This document shows positions 19,445-28,320 of a stretch of 64,000 nt of DNA, one piece after another. Made by a program: the position numbers and the translations under genes. Source of the DNA: Desulfatibacillum sp. Lineage in GTDB: Bacteria > Desulfobacterota > Desulfobacteria > Desulfobacterales > Desulfatibacillaceae. The stretch is taken from positions 1 through 64,000 of the forward strand of contig JAEINP010000014.1 in the NCBI GenBank assembly GCA_016342355.1, in the 5' to 3' direction. The notes under the pieces were generated by a model. It did not search any database. It worked only from the letters and a program-made list of their open reading frames with translations, and was not told the DNA's origin. Numbering within the stretch: the first letter of the stretch is position 1; each line of letters opens with the position of its first letter.

Positions 19445-20116
19445 ATGGAAATTATTGAGAAAGCCCTTGCCAGTGGGCGCACTACTTTGTCAGAATCAGA
19501 ATCCAAGCAAATATTGAGTGGATATAATATACCCATAACCAAGGAAATTTTGGTGACGGATGCTGGACAGCTTGAGCAGGCTACCGAAGAGATTGGTTTT
19601 CCTCTGGTCATGAAAGGATGCGCCGCTGACTTGGCACATAAAACAGAATCTGGTTTGGTGCGGATCGGCATACGGGATGCCCGGGAAGCCAGAGAGGCCT
19701 TTGAGGCCATGATGGGTGCCATGAACTCGGCAGACAAAGGCGTGTTGGTGCAGGAAATGGTTCAGGGCAAAAGGGAACTGGTTGTGGGGCTGACCCGGGA
19801 TCCCCAGTTTGGCCCGTGCGTGATGTTCGGATTAGGTGGCATTTTTACGGAAGTGCTTGAAGATATCGCTTTTCGGGTGGCGCCTATCACCAAGGCTGAC
19901 GCCCTGGACATGATGCAGGAAATCAAGGGGAAAAAAATCCTGGAAGCCATTCGGGGCATGGAAGCTGCCGACAAGGACATGCTGGCGGATATCCTGGTGG
20001 CTGTGGGTAAGCTGGGGGAAGAAAACGAGGCGATTTCCGAAGTGGATATCAATCCCCTTATTCTTTCCGGCGGCAAGCCCGTGGCAGTAGATGCTCTGGT
20101 GGTTTTGAGCAGCTAA
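19445..20116 (+). CDS. Acyl-CoA synthetase (NDP-forming), ATP-grasp beta subunit
   Basis: A 223-residue stand-alone ATP-grasp domain matching the beta subunit of NDP-forming acetate/acyl-CoA ligases. Typical segments are LSESESKQILSGYNIP, FPLVMKGCA, HKTESGLVRIGI and VLVQEMVQGKRELVVGL, plus FGPCVMFGLGGIFTEVLED, and the closing EVDINPLILSGGKPVAVDALV. These enzymes interconvert acyl-CoA plus ADP/Pi with acid plus ATP. The CoA-binding alpha half is not adjacent; a matching one is encoded at 58337-59791. A receiver gene follows after 31 bp, so the two may be co-transcribed. GGAGGAAAAT precedes the ATG. Confidence 0.9.
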   Translation: MEIIEKALASGRTTLSESESKQILSGYNIPITKEILVTDAGQLEQATEEIGFPLVMKGCAADLAHKTESGLVRIGIRDAREAREAFEAMMGAMNSADKGVLVQEMVQGKRELVVGLTRDPQFGPCVMFGLGGIFTEVLEDIAFRVAPITKADALDMMQEIKGKKILEAIRGMEAADKDMLADILVAVGKLGEENEAISEVDINPLILSGGKPVAVDALVVLSS

Positions 20117-20147
20117 ATACATAATTGCATGGGGGAACGAGGTTTTT

Positions 20148-20519
20148 ATGGCGCGCATTTTAGTGGTGGACGATGATGTCAACATCACATCCATGTTGCG
20201 GAGGCTTTTCCAAAGAAGGGGATATGAGGTTGATGAGGCGGCAAATGGCAAAAAGGCTTTGCAGATTATGGATCAGAATCTGCCGGACCTGGTCATCACG
20301 GATATCATCATGCCTGAAATGGAGGGCGCGGAACTCATCATGGAGATCCGAAAACGGGCTCCCCGGGTGAAGATTATCGCCATATCCGGGGGCGGTCGAA
20401 TCCAACCGGCGGATTACCTGGATCTGGCGGAAAAGCTGGGAGCGAACCGGTCCTTTGCCAAACCGGTCAAACAAAACGACATGCTGGCCGCTGTGGAAGA
20501 CCTGCTTTCCCAGGATTAA
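20148..20519 (+). CDS. Single-domain response regulator
   Basis: A 123-residue lone receiver: ILVVDDDVNITSML, acceptor Asp in DLVITDIIMPEMEG, IIAISGGG and SFAKPVKQ. No output domain. It follows the ATP-grasp gene by 31 bp in the same direction and ends before an intrinsic terminator at 20661-20699. It is similar to the receiver at 18633-19034, so these two genes flanking the acyl-CoA synthetase beta gene may be duplicates. The partner kinase is unknown; the hybrid kinase at 22639 is nearby but carries its own receiver. Confidence 0.9.
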   Translation: MARILVVDDDVNITSMLRRLFQRRGYEVDEAANGKKALQIMDQNLPDLVITDIIMPEMEGAELIMEIRKRAPRVKIIAISGGGRIQPADYLDLAEKLGANRSFAKPVKQNDMLAAVEDLLSQD

Positions 20520-20660
20520 TAATGGGGAACGCCTGGCTGGTTTGGGAAAATTCCATGCCGAGCGCCTTACTGAACGCCCATGGGTTTCAGCATGTCACCC
20601 TGCTTTTTTTTGCGTCCGTTTCCCGACTCCTGCTTTCCGCATCTGGTAAGGAAAAATTTT

Positions 20661-20699
20661 GCCTCAGCCTGTTAATATCAGGCCGGGGCTTTTTTTTTT
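20661..20699 (+). terminator. Intrinsic terminator
   Basis: The stem GCCTG/CAGGC, extended by GCC/GGC across a small internal loop, is followed by an uninterrupted run of T. It lies about 140 bp after the receiver gene at 20148-20519 and faces the terminator of the convergent GDSL gene. Confidence 0.7.
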
Positions 20700-20721
20700 G
20701 CGCCCTGCCGGGCGCACAAAT

Positions 20722-20758
20722 AAAAACCGCCCCACAGCTTGCTGCTGCGGGGCGGTTT
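20722..20758 (-). terminator. Intrinsic terminator of the GDSL gene
   Basis: AAACCGCCCC and GGGGCGGTTT form a ten-base-pair stem with a 14-17 nt loop; read on the minus strand it is followed by TTTTTATTTG. It is placed about 30 bp downstream of the stop of the minus-strand gene starting at 22313. Confidence 0.8.
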
Positions 20759-20789
20759 AGGGGTTACGACAGTCATGTGAGGGCAGAGT

Positions 20790-22313
20790 TTAACGCATGC
20801 GCCTTACAGTCAGGCCCAAAGCCAGGAAGATTCCAAGAAGAATCAGGGGCATGGCGGGAACGGAACCGTTTTGGGCGGACCGGACAAAGCAGGCGTCATC
20901 CTTGCTTGCGTCCTCAGGCTTGTCGGAGTCCAACACGCCAGCGCCGATCGGGTCCTGGACAATGCCCACGGTGTTATCGGCGTCGTACTGGCCGTTATCT
21001 TGGATGTACAGGGTTACCTGTTTGCGGTCTGCGCTGATCTGAGCGCCTTCCACGCCGCCGGTGTTCTTGAAAACCTGGGCGAAATCCACCCATTCGCCAT
21101 TGATGTATTTGTGCCAGGAATAGCCTTTGGGCAGGGCATTGGGCAGGTAAATGGTGATCTGGGCCTCAGTCTCGGCCACATCCAGAGTGGCGGTGATGTC
21201 CAACAGGCCGTACAGCAGGTTTTCGGGACGGTCGGTATTGGCGGTATCCGCCATGGCGTCGAACTGGACGGACGTGACATCGCAGTTGCCGCCTTCAATG
21301 CCGATGGTGTCGCCGGTTGTTCCTTTGGTTTTGATGTAGTTTGCATTGGCGGCGCCTATGAAAACCGTTCCGTAAACCTTTGCGCCAAGCTGCTCATGGG
21401 CTGCTTTGGTGGGGTGCACTCCGTCCCAGTAAAGGTAGCCGTCCGCCGAGTCAAAGGTTTCTCCCTCGTAAAGAGCGCCATCGACCAAATTGGTAACGCC
21501 GTATAAACCCGGATTGGCGTGGGTTGCCTCGGACATGGCGAACATATCGATGGGATATACAGCGACTTGCCCGTAATTGCCCATAAACAATTGTAACGTT
21601 GCGGCCAAGGCTTGGTTAAAGCCCATGGTCAGTTGTGTGACAGCGGCTTTCTCGGGAGTTGCGTTATACCGAGGAGTGTCGCCCAGGTTAGGCAGGTTGC
21701 ATACGGCGATGTGGGTGGCGCCCAGGGCGGCGATATCCACCAAACCGTCATAGATGTTTTGAACTGCTGTGCCAATTACGACATTTGGATCCGCACCCGG
21801 GGCCATGCCCAAAAAGTCGTTGCCGCCGATCCACACCACCACCAGGGTTTTATCAGGGATGGTCAGTTCCATGGCTTGCCAAGCGTCTATTTGATAGCCG
21901 AAATCGGTGTAGGAGTCACTTGTATCAGCTCCCCCAAAGGCGTTGTTGAAAAAGAACGGGGTGGCATAGGCGGAAATGGGGGGATTTTCTACTACCATCA
22001 ACTTGCGGGAAGGTTCCATAAATGACGTCTCGGTCAAAAGAAAGGTGTTCTCCGTCCCCATGAAGTTGGCCATGACCTCAGACCACACAGGGCCGTTAGA
22101 AAAACGCCCTTGCCAGTATTCCTCGGTGTCCGGATTTGTCCCGGCGTATAGGGTAAAAACATTACCGGAATCCGACAGGCTATCCCCGAAAACCACCAGA
22201 TTTTCCAGGTCCGGGGGAACGAAAGCAACGGTCCCCTGTAAGGCAAAGGCCGAGGTGTTGAGTGCGAAAACCGCAAGAACAAGGCATAGCGCCGCAGCAA
22301 GAAATCTTTTCAT
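20790..22313 (-). CDS. Secreted GDSL/SGNH esterase with C-terminal anchor domain
   Basis: A 507-residue exported hydrolase. A signal peptide (MKRFLAAALCLVLAVFAL, ASA-type cleavage) precedes the GDSL block I (VVFGDSLSDSGNV, nucleophile Ser), block III (VVWIGGNDFLG) and block V (WDGVHPTKAAHEQLG, catalytic Asp and His). A beta-sandwich follows that resembles choice-of-anchor domains (YSWHKYINGEWVDFAQ). The end is a hydrophobic helix and basic tail, LILLGIFLALGLTVRRMR, like a processed C-terminal sorting tail. The start at 22313 has AAAGGAA upstream. It is probably a surface-attached lipase or carbohydrate esterase; substrate unknown. Confidence 0.88.
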   Translation of the reverse strand: MKRFLAAALCLVLAVFALNTSAFALQGTVAFVPPDLENLVVFGDSLSDSGNVFTLYAGTNPDTEEYWQGRFSNGPVWSEVMANFMGTENTFLLTETSFMEPSRKLMVVENPPISAYATPFFFNNAFGGADTSDSYTDFGYQIDAWQAMELTIPDKTLVVVWIGGNDFLGMAPGADPNVVIGTAVQNIYDGLVDIAALGATHIAVCNLPNLGDTPRYNATPEKAAVTQLTMGFNQALAATLQLFMGNYGQVAVYPIDMFAMSEATHANPGLYGVTNLVDGALYEGETFDSADGYLYWDGVHPTKAAHEQLGAKVYGTVFIGAANANYIKTKGTTGDTIGIEGGNCDVTSVQFDAMADTANTDRPENLLYGLLDITATLDVAETEAQITIYLPNALPKGYSWHKYINGEWVDFAQVFKNTGGVEGAQISADRKQVTLYIQDNGQYDADNTVGIVQDPIGAGVLDSDKPEDASKDDACFVRSAQNGSVPAMPLILLGIFLALGLTVRRMR

Positions 22314-22638
22314 GGAAGTTCCTTTCAAATAAATTTGGGTGAGTATAGGGGGTGTCCATCCTGTCACAGTAATGGCACAGATGCATTAATCGGTCAATAA
22401 ATAAGGATAGGGCTTATTTGAGTCCTTCGGTCTTTTTGAGGAAACTATTGAAGTATCCCTTTAGTAAAACCCATTTCACCACGCAGGCGAAGATCTACTT
22501 TCATATAAGTCCGCGGCACGATATTTGCTTATTTTTCAAGATGCCTTCCGCCAGGGGTTTCCTCCCGGATGTCCTTGGCAAACAGGATAGATGCAGGAAT
22601 AAACGGAATACATACCAGGCAAACAGGACCATGCCCTC
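22314..22638. other. Intergenic region between divergent genes
   Basis: 325 bp separates the GDSL gene and the hybrid kinase, which point away from each other, so both promoters should lie here. One 74-codon plus-strand frame (22418-22642) runs into the kinase start, but its sequence is not protein-like and it lacks a ribosome site. Confidence 0.4.
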
Positions 22639-25338
22639 ATGAACTCTTTGATACAACGGTTAAAAAATGGGTTTTCCTTGGTGCTTTCCTTCGGGCCGGA
22701 GTCGGAACCTGCCTGGTTATCCTTGCGGGAACAATTGCTCCAGTTAGTGGTGTTGGGCAGTGCGGTGCTGGGAGCCGTGGTGCTGTTGCCAAGCGCAATC
22801 CTCACAATAACGGAGGGACAATGGGGTATGTCCGCCCTGGATTTTCTGGTCTATGAATGGATTTTGAGTCTCTTGCTTTTTCGGAATTATCTCAGTTACA
22901 AAACCCGGGCTTACAGTCTGTGCCTTTTGGTATACATTTTGGGTTTGGCGATTTTTATCAAACTGGGTCCCTTGCGCGCCGGAATGATCTACCTGTTCTT
23001 ATTCCAGGTCATGGCGACGGTCTTGTTGGGGTTGCGCGCCGCGGTTTATGCGGGCATCATGAATGCCATAGCTATGGCGGCCGTGGGAGTATTATTGGGC
23101 ACAGGCTATATGGAGTGGAGCGTACCACAGGATCAACCGGTTTTTAGATGGGGTGTCCTGGCAGTCAATTTCATTTTTATCAACACCGTGGTCACTACCA
23201 TGATTGTGGCGGTCACCAATGGCATGACAAGGGCGTTGCACAAGGAAAGAATTGCTGCAGATTCCATGCATGAGAAAGCCCGGGCGCAGATGATCGCCAG
23301 TCAGGCCTTGGAGGCGAGTGAAGAACGTTTCGCCCTGGCTATAAAAGGGTCCCGTGAAGGCCTGTGGGATTGGAACCTGCAGGAACACACGTTCCTTTTT
23401 TCTCCGGCGTGGAAGACAATGCTTGGTTACGAGGAAGAGGAGATAGGCCATACCCTGGACGAGTTTACAGGCCGCCTGCATCCCGAGGACAAGGACCGTG
23501 TGAGCAAAGTCCTGGATTCCATGCGCTCCAAGGAGGGCGGGGACTCCTTTGAGCTGGAATGCCGCATGAGGCGCAAGGATGGAACTTACCATACCTTCCT
23601 GGTACGAGGCTATGGCCAGCGTGATTCCCAGGGAAACACCTTGCGTATCCTTGGCGCCCATACGGATTTGACCCGGCTAAGCCGCTCGGAAACCGCCCTG
23701 CGGGAAAGCGAGGAAAAGTACATGACCCTGGTGGAGCAATCTGTTCAGGGTCTTGCCATATTTGGCGTCAATCCTCCTTCATTGCTCTATTCCAACCGAT
23801 CCCTCAGCATGATACTGGGGTACTCCCCCCATGAACTTAAAGCCACTGGTCTGGATCAAATGAAAAAGTGGGTCCACCCCGGGGATTGGCCCTCTGTGGC
23901 TAAATGTGTGGATAGGTATCTGGAAAAAAAGCCCGTCCCTCCGTTGCTGGAATACCGCCTCACAGACAGGGACGGAAATCTTGTTTGGATAGAGGCTTCC
24001 GGCGCCTTTATCCGGTACCAAAACCAGGATGCTGTGCTAATGACTTGCCTAGATATCACCAAAAGGAAATACGCGGAACAGGAAAAGGCTAACCTGGAGG
24101 AGCAGTTGCGTCAGGTCAGGAAGAATCAGGCTTTGGGAGCGTTAGCCGGAGGAATTGCCCATGATTTCGGCAGGTATCTCACTCCCATTTTAGGTTACGC
24201 GGAAATGGCGACGCAAAGCCTGGAACCGGATCACCCGGCCAGGGAGGATATCGTGAGAATCATGCGTCTGGGGCGGGAAGCCTCCGACCTTGCCAGCCAG
24301 ATCAATGAATTTGGAAAATTGCCCAAACAACGCAACCAACCCGTCAATGTGGCCCTGGTGGCGTCGGGGGCCATTCGGCGAATCCAGGAATATCTTCCCC
24401 CGAATGTTCGGCTCACCAAGCGCATAAGCGACCAATGCACCCCGGTGCAGGGCGATTCTCCGAGAATTCGCCAGCTCATTAATATTCTGTGCTCACGGGC
24501 CTTGAATTCCATGGCCCCAACGGGCGGGGAATTGACTATCACCCTGGAGGAAAAATCTGTCAGCCAGGCTGACCTGCTTCCTGATTCCATTTTAGGCCCC
24601 GGCAAACACCTCTGCCTGACTGTGTCCGACTCCGGTCCCGGCGCCGGGAAGGATATTGCGCCGAAAATATATAATTCATTAATTTTTAAAGATATTTACG
24701 GTCAGGAAGGCGGCGTGAGTCTGGTGCTGGCTCAGTCTATCGTCAAAAGGCATAACGGAGATTTTCAGATTAGTTCCAAATCCGGGAAAGGCCTTATCTA
24801 TACAGTCATCTTGCCAGCGGACGGCGCTTTGCCGGAAACCGCTCATGTGGTGGACATCCGGGATCTCCCCCCGGGAAACGAATGGATTTTGTTGGTGGAT
24901 GATGAAAAACCCATTCTGGATATGACGCGCCAGACCCTGGAACGCCTGGGATACCAAGTGACGGCTTTGGCTTCGGGAAAGGAGGCCTGGAAAAAATTCC
25001 AGGAGAATCCGGGTAAATACGATATGGTCATTACGGACTATAACATGCCGGAAATGACCGGGGACAAGTTGGTAAAGCAATTGTTCAGCCTCAGACCTCA
25101 AATTCCCGTCATCATGTGCACCGGTTTTTCCGAGAAATTTTCCGAATCCCTGGCCAGGGAACTGGGAATTATGGAATACGTCACCAAACCCGTGCTTATG
25201 CAGGAATTTGCCTACACTATTCGCAAAGTGCTGGACGGAGGCCCGCAGGAATATCGCCCTATTGCCGGGCAAACATTAGGGCCAGGGGGGGGCATGCCGG
25301 GAAAACTTCCCAAAGCTCATAACATATTCAAAATTTGA
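22639..25338 (+). CDS. Membrane PAS hybrid histidine kinase with degenerate ATPase domain
   Basis: An 899-residue protein. Residues about 30-190 contain five or six membrane helices (MASE-like sensor). Two PAS/PAC units follow (about 225-345 and 360-480). The HisKA box retains phospho-His508 (GIAHDFGRYLTPILGYAE) but the usual NN after HDF is GR. The ATPase domain is unusual: the N-box Asn is Arg620 (LCSRALNSM), G1 is still DSGPGAG, and the G2 motif GTGLGL is replaced by EGGVSLVLA. The receiver at about 750-870 is intact (acceptor Asp800 in VITDYNMPEMTG). It may be a pseudokinase that receives or removes phosphate. The last 22 bp overlap the convergent hydrogenase maturation protease gene. Confidence 0.85.
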   Translation: MNSLIQRLKNGFSLVLSFGPESEPAWLSLREQLLQLVVLGSAVLGAVVLLPSAILTITEGQWGMSALDFLVYEWILSLLLFRNYLSYKTRAYSLCLLVYILGLAIFIKLGPLRAGMIYLFLFQVMATVLLGLRAAVYAGIMNAIAMAAVGVLLGTGYMEWSVPQDQPVFRWGVLAVNFIFINTVVTTMIVAVTNGMTRALHKERIAADSMHEKARAQMIASQALEASEERFALAIKGSREGLWDWNLQEHTFLFSPAWKTMLGYEEEEIGHTLDEFTGRLHPEDKDRVSKVLDSMRSKEGGDSFELECRMRRKDGTYHTFLVRGYGQRDSQGNTLRILGAHTDLTRLSRSETALRESEEKYMTLVEQSVQGLAIFGVNPPSLLYSNRSLSMILGYSPHELKATGLDQMKKWVHPGDWPSVAKCVDRYLEKKPVPPLLEYRLTDRDGNLVWIEASGAFIRYQNQDAVLMTCLDITKRKYAEQEKANLEEQLRQVRKNQALGALAGGIAHDFGRYLTPILGYAEMATQSLEPDHPAREDIVRIMRLGREASDLASQINEFGKLPKQRNQPVNVALVASGAIRRIQEYLPPNVRLTKRISDQCTPVQGDSPRIRQLINILCSRALNSMAPTGGELTITLEEKSVSQADLLPDSILGPGKHLCLTVSDSGPGAGKDIAPKIYNSLIFKDIYGQEGGVSLVLAQSIVKRHNGDFQISSKSGKGLIYTVILPADGALPETAHVVDIRDLPPGNEWILLVDDEKPILDMTRQTLERLGYQVTALASGKEAWKKFQENPGKYDMVITDYNMPEMTGDKLVKQLFSLRPQIPVIMCTGFSEKFSESLARELGIMEYVTKPVLMQEFAYTIRKVLDGGPQEYRPIAGQTLGPGGGMPGKLPKAHNIFKI

Positions 25339-25778
25339 TCCGCCACCCGTGCCACCGCCTTTTCAACCTCCGGTGTGCATGTTTCGGACAGGGTGGCCGT
25401 GTCCGCCGCTTCAATAGCAAGGATGATAATCTCGCGGGGCAGGGGAAGGTCCAGCAGCGCCTCCCGCAGTCGGAAGATCTCCAACAAGCCCGGACCATGG
25501 CTGGAAACCATATGAAAAGGCATGGCGGATTCCAGATCCTTCACGCCCAGTTTATGGACGGCGCCTGGTTCCGCGCCTGTCATAATGGCGTCTACAATGA
25601 CCAGACGGTCGCAATCCAGGATCATATCCACAAGGGCCAGGCCGCCCGTGCCTCCCATGGTCAGGGTCACTTCCGGTCCTAACGCATGCTGTTTCAGCCT
25701 GTCCAGAACCTGTATGCCCGCGCTATCGTCGCACAGCACTGCATTGCCTAATCCAAGCACCTGGGTTTTTATGGACAT
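25317..25778 (-). CDS. [NiFe]-hydrogenase maturation protease (HybD/HycI type)
   Basis: A 153-residue endopeptidase that removes the C-terminal tail of the hydrogenase large subunit after nickel insertion. The N-terminal LGLGNAVLCDDSAGIQVLD contains the nickel-sensing Asp/Glu region; the second acid lies in LVIVDAIMTGAEPG and the conserved His in SSHGPGLLE. It is the last gene of the minus-strand hydrogenase operon, and its start codon overlaps the mvhA stop (TAATG). That fits a dedicated protease for this enzyme, whose C-terminal tail ends HLSRNLD after the DPCLACATH motif. Confidence 0.92.
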   Translation of the reverse strand: MSIKTQVLGLGNAVLCDDSAGIQVLDRLKQHALGPEVTLTMGGTGGLALVDMILDCDRLVIVDAIMTGAEPGAVHKLGVKDLESAMPFHMVSSHGPGLLEIFRLREALLDLPLPREIIILAIEAADTATLSETCTPEVEKAVARVADQILNML

Positions 25779-27244
25779 TAATCCAGATTCCTGGAGAGAT
25801 GCCTGACCAATTGGCCCTGCTTGAAAATGCGCACTTCCAGGGGCGACTGGCCCGGCAGACAGTGAGTGGCGCAGGCCAGACAGGGATCATAAGCCCGGAA
25901 CCCCATTTCCACCATGTTTAATAATTTGTCGTCAGCCGCCCCGTTTTTGATGAGCTTTTCCGCAGCCTTCTTGACGGACATGCCCATGCCCGCGTTGTTT
26001 TGGGCCGTGGCCACAATGAGATTGACCTTGGTCACCATGCCTGCGCTGTCCGTCACGTAGTGGTGATACAGGGTTCCCCGGGCCGCCTCCACCGCTCCCA
26101 CGCCTTCCGAAGGGGTTTGGGTGGGAAGGGTTCTCACGTCTTTGCCCGTGATTTCCGGGTCTGTGGCAAGCCTCAACACTTCTTCGGCGGCAAACAGGTT
26201 TTCCACCAACCTGGCCCAGTGGAAAGCCAGGGTGTTATGCACCGGCTTGCATCCGAAAAATCCGAACAGGTCGTCATAAGCCTTTTGGGCCAGAGGCGTG
26301 GACATGCCGTCTGACACGTTCAATCGGGCCAGGGAATTGACCCGGTACACGCCTGAATCCCTGCCGTCTTTCATGCCTTTCCAGCCAATGGCCTTTAAAA
26401 AGGGGAATTTTAAGTACGTCCAGGGCTCCACGTGCTCGCCGATATGTTCCAGGTAATCGCTTACCGGGAATTTAGCCAGTTCCTGGCCGTCCGGGTCCTT
26501 TACCCGAATCTTGCCGTCGTAGAAATTGACTTTGTTGTTTTCGTCCACCATGCCCGCATAATAGGTTTCGTGATAGTAGGTATCGCCGGTAATGAGTTCC
26601 TTGTATTGGGGATTAGCCAGAACCAAGTCCTGGAAAATCTGCAACGCGGTCTGGGCAAAATCCACCATGGAACCGGCCATGATTTCGATTTCCACCCGTT
26701 CCTCCTCGGTGATGGGTTTGGAAAGCCCTCCGGGCAGGGACCCCACCGGATGGATGGCATGGCCGCAGATGATTTCCTGGATTTTTTGGGCGTATCCCCG
26801 GTTTCTTATTACAGCCCGGCCAATATCCTTGCCCACCACGTCAATGAGGCCCAGGATGTTCCGTTTGGCAGGGTCAGCCCCCGGGCCGGGAATAAAATCC
26901 GGCGCAGCCAGGGCGAAAAAATGAAGAATATGGCTGTGGGAAATATGGGCGTTATAAAACAGCTCCCTAAGTTTTTTCGCCGTGGGCGGAATGATGATGC
27001 CGTACACCGCGTCGGCGGCCTTGGACGAGGCCATGTGGTGGGCGCCCGGGCATACGCCGCAGATTTTGGGCATGATCCGGGGCAATTCCTCCACGGGCCG
27101 TCCCTGGCAAAAACGTTCAAAACCCCTTAACTCCACCACCTGGAAATAACAGTCCTTCACATTGCCATCGTCATCCAACAAAATGTCGATCTTGCCGTGG
27201 CCTTCCAGCCGGGTTATGGGAGAAATGGTGATTTTCTGGCTCAT
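25778..27244 (-). CDS. mvhA: F420-non-reducing [NiFe]-hydrogenase large subunit, MvhA type
   Basis: A 488-residue group 3 hydrogenase catalytic subunit. The proximal nickel-binding motif is KICGVCPGAHH near residue 62, and the distal one is DPCLACATHCLPG at the C-terminus, which supplies the other two cysteine ligands and the cleavage site after His. SPITRLEGHGKIDI is the usual N-terminus. Together with MvhG and the HdrA-MvhD fusion it should oxidise H2 in the cytoplasm and feed the bifurcating flavin of HdrA. All four nickel ligands are cysteine; no selenocysteine is seen. It is spaced about 58 bp after mvhG. Confidence 0.95.
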   Translation of the reverse strand: MSQKITISPITRLEGHGKIDILLDDDGNVKDCYFQVVELRGFERFCQGRPVEELPRIMPKICGVCPGAHHMASSKAADAVYGIIIPPTAKKLRELFYNAHISHSHILHFFALAAPDFIPGPGADPAKRNILGLIDVVGKDIGRAVIRNRGYAQKIQEIICGHAIHPVGSLPGGLSKPITEEERVEIEIMAGSMVDFAQTALQIFQDLVLANPQYKELITGDTYYHETYYAGMVDENNKVNFYDGKIRVKDPDGQELAKFPVSDYLEHIGEHVEPWTYLKFPFLKAIGWKGMKDGRDSGVYRVNSLARLNVSDGMSTPLAQKAYDDLFGFFGCKPVHNTLAFHWARLVENLFAAEEVLRLATDPEITGKDVRTLPTQTPSEGVGAVEAARGTLYHHYVTDSAGMVTKVNLIVATAQNNAGMGMSVKKAAEKLIKNGAADDKLLNMVEMGFRAYDPCLACATHCLPGQSPLEVRIFKQGQLVRHLSRNLD

Positions 27245-27302
27245 GGCGATTTTCCTTTATGGCTGATCCGTTTCTTACGGAATCATTATCCTGACACGTC
27301 TC

Positions 27303-28307
27303 CTATTTGTTTTTCCCTTCCTTGACCGTCCTGTTCACCAGGGCGCTGGGAAAGGTAAACCGGTAAAAGGAGCCTATGGGGTCCTTGATATTGTTCACCG
27401 GGGCTTTCATTTGCCCGCGTAGCTGAAAATCCTCCCCGCCCTTGCCCACAATGGACCCGAAGGTGGAAAGAGCCTCGGCTCCGGGGTCCAGCAGCTTGCT
27501 GGTGGGGCCGTAGCACCCCCGGCATGGCATGTTGGCGTTGATGCAGTTGCCTCCGCATCCTCCTGCGGTAAAAGGCCCCATGCACAGAATGCCCTGCTCC
27601 AGAAAGCAACGGTCAGGGTCTGCCACCACTTCGTGGGGACGGATGACTTCCGGGATGCGCTGGCCGGTTTTGGTGGCCGCCCTTTTGCATTCCTCGCATA
27701 ATGCTTTGGGAGATGAGATGGACGCTCCCCTGGGCGGCAGGTCCTCCCCCTTGGCATATGCGGCGATCACACCCACGGCCTGGGCGATGGTGTTGCTTGT
27801 GGGCGGGCATCCGGGCACGTAATAATCCACGTCCACCACCTGGTCCAGGGTTTTCACCGTGTCGTAAAACTCGGGCAGGGTGATGGTATCGCCGTTCACA
27901 TGGCAAGAGGTTTGGGGTCGGACTCCGTCCGGGTTCACCGTGGAGGGCGTGTCTTCATAGGAAACCCGGAAGATTTCCTCCCTGTCCGAAACATTGGCCA
28001 GACCGGGAATTCCGCCAAAGGCGGAACAGGCCCCGAATGCGATCATCACCTTGCACCGGTCCCGAAGAATGCGGGCGTCCTCCTCCTGCTCCGAGGTGCG
28101 CACCGTGCCGTTAAACAGCACAATGTCGATGCTGCCGTTTTTCATGGCAATGAGGTCGTCCCGTTTGAAATCCATGGCGACGGGCCAGTAGACAATGTCG
28201 GCGATGTCCACGATGTCAAAAAGCATTTCCTCCATGTCCAGGATGGCGACGTCGCATCCGCCGCAGGCCCCTGCCCAGTTGATGGCCATTGTGATTTTTT
28301 TATCCAT
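27303..28307 (-). CDS. mvhG: F420-non-reducing hydrogenase small subunit, MvhG type
   Basis: A 334-residue iron-sulfur subunit that relays electrons from the nickel site. It has CGGCDVAILD for the proximal cluster, GACSAFGG, and VPGCPPTSNTIAQAV. The C-terminal part carries further cysteines for the medial and distal clusters (CFLEQGILCMG, GGCGGNC, MPCRGCYGP). There is no twin-arginine signal, consistent with a cytoplasmic enzyme. It sits between the HdrA fusion gene (13 bp away) and mvhA, the expected operon order. Confidence 0.95.
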   Translation of the reverse strand: MDKKITMAINWAGACGGCDVAILDMEEMLFDIVDIADIVYWPVAMDFKRDDLIAMKNGSIDIVLFNGTVRTSEQEEDARILRDRCKVMIAFGACSAFGGIPGLANVSDREEIFRVSYEDTPSTVNPDGVRPQTSCHVNGDTITLPEFYDTVKTLDQVVDVDYYVPGCPPTSNTIAQAVGVIAAYAKGEDLPPRGASISSPKALCEECKRAATKTGQRIPEVIRPHEVVADPDRCFLEQGILCMGPFTAGGCGGNCINANMPCRGCYGPTSKLLDPGAEALSTFGSIVGKGGEDFQLRGQMKAPVNNIKDPIGSFYRFTFPSALVNRTVKEGKNK

Positions 28308-28320
28308 GTCGCATCCCCCC

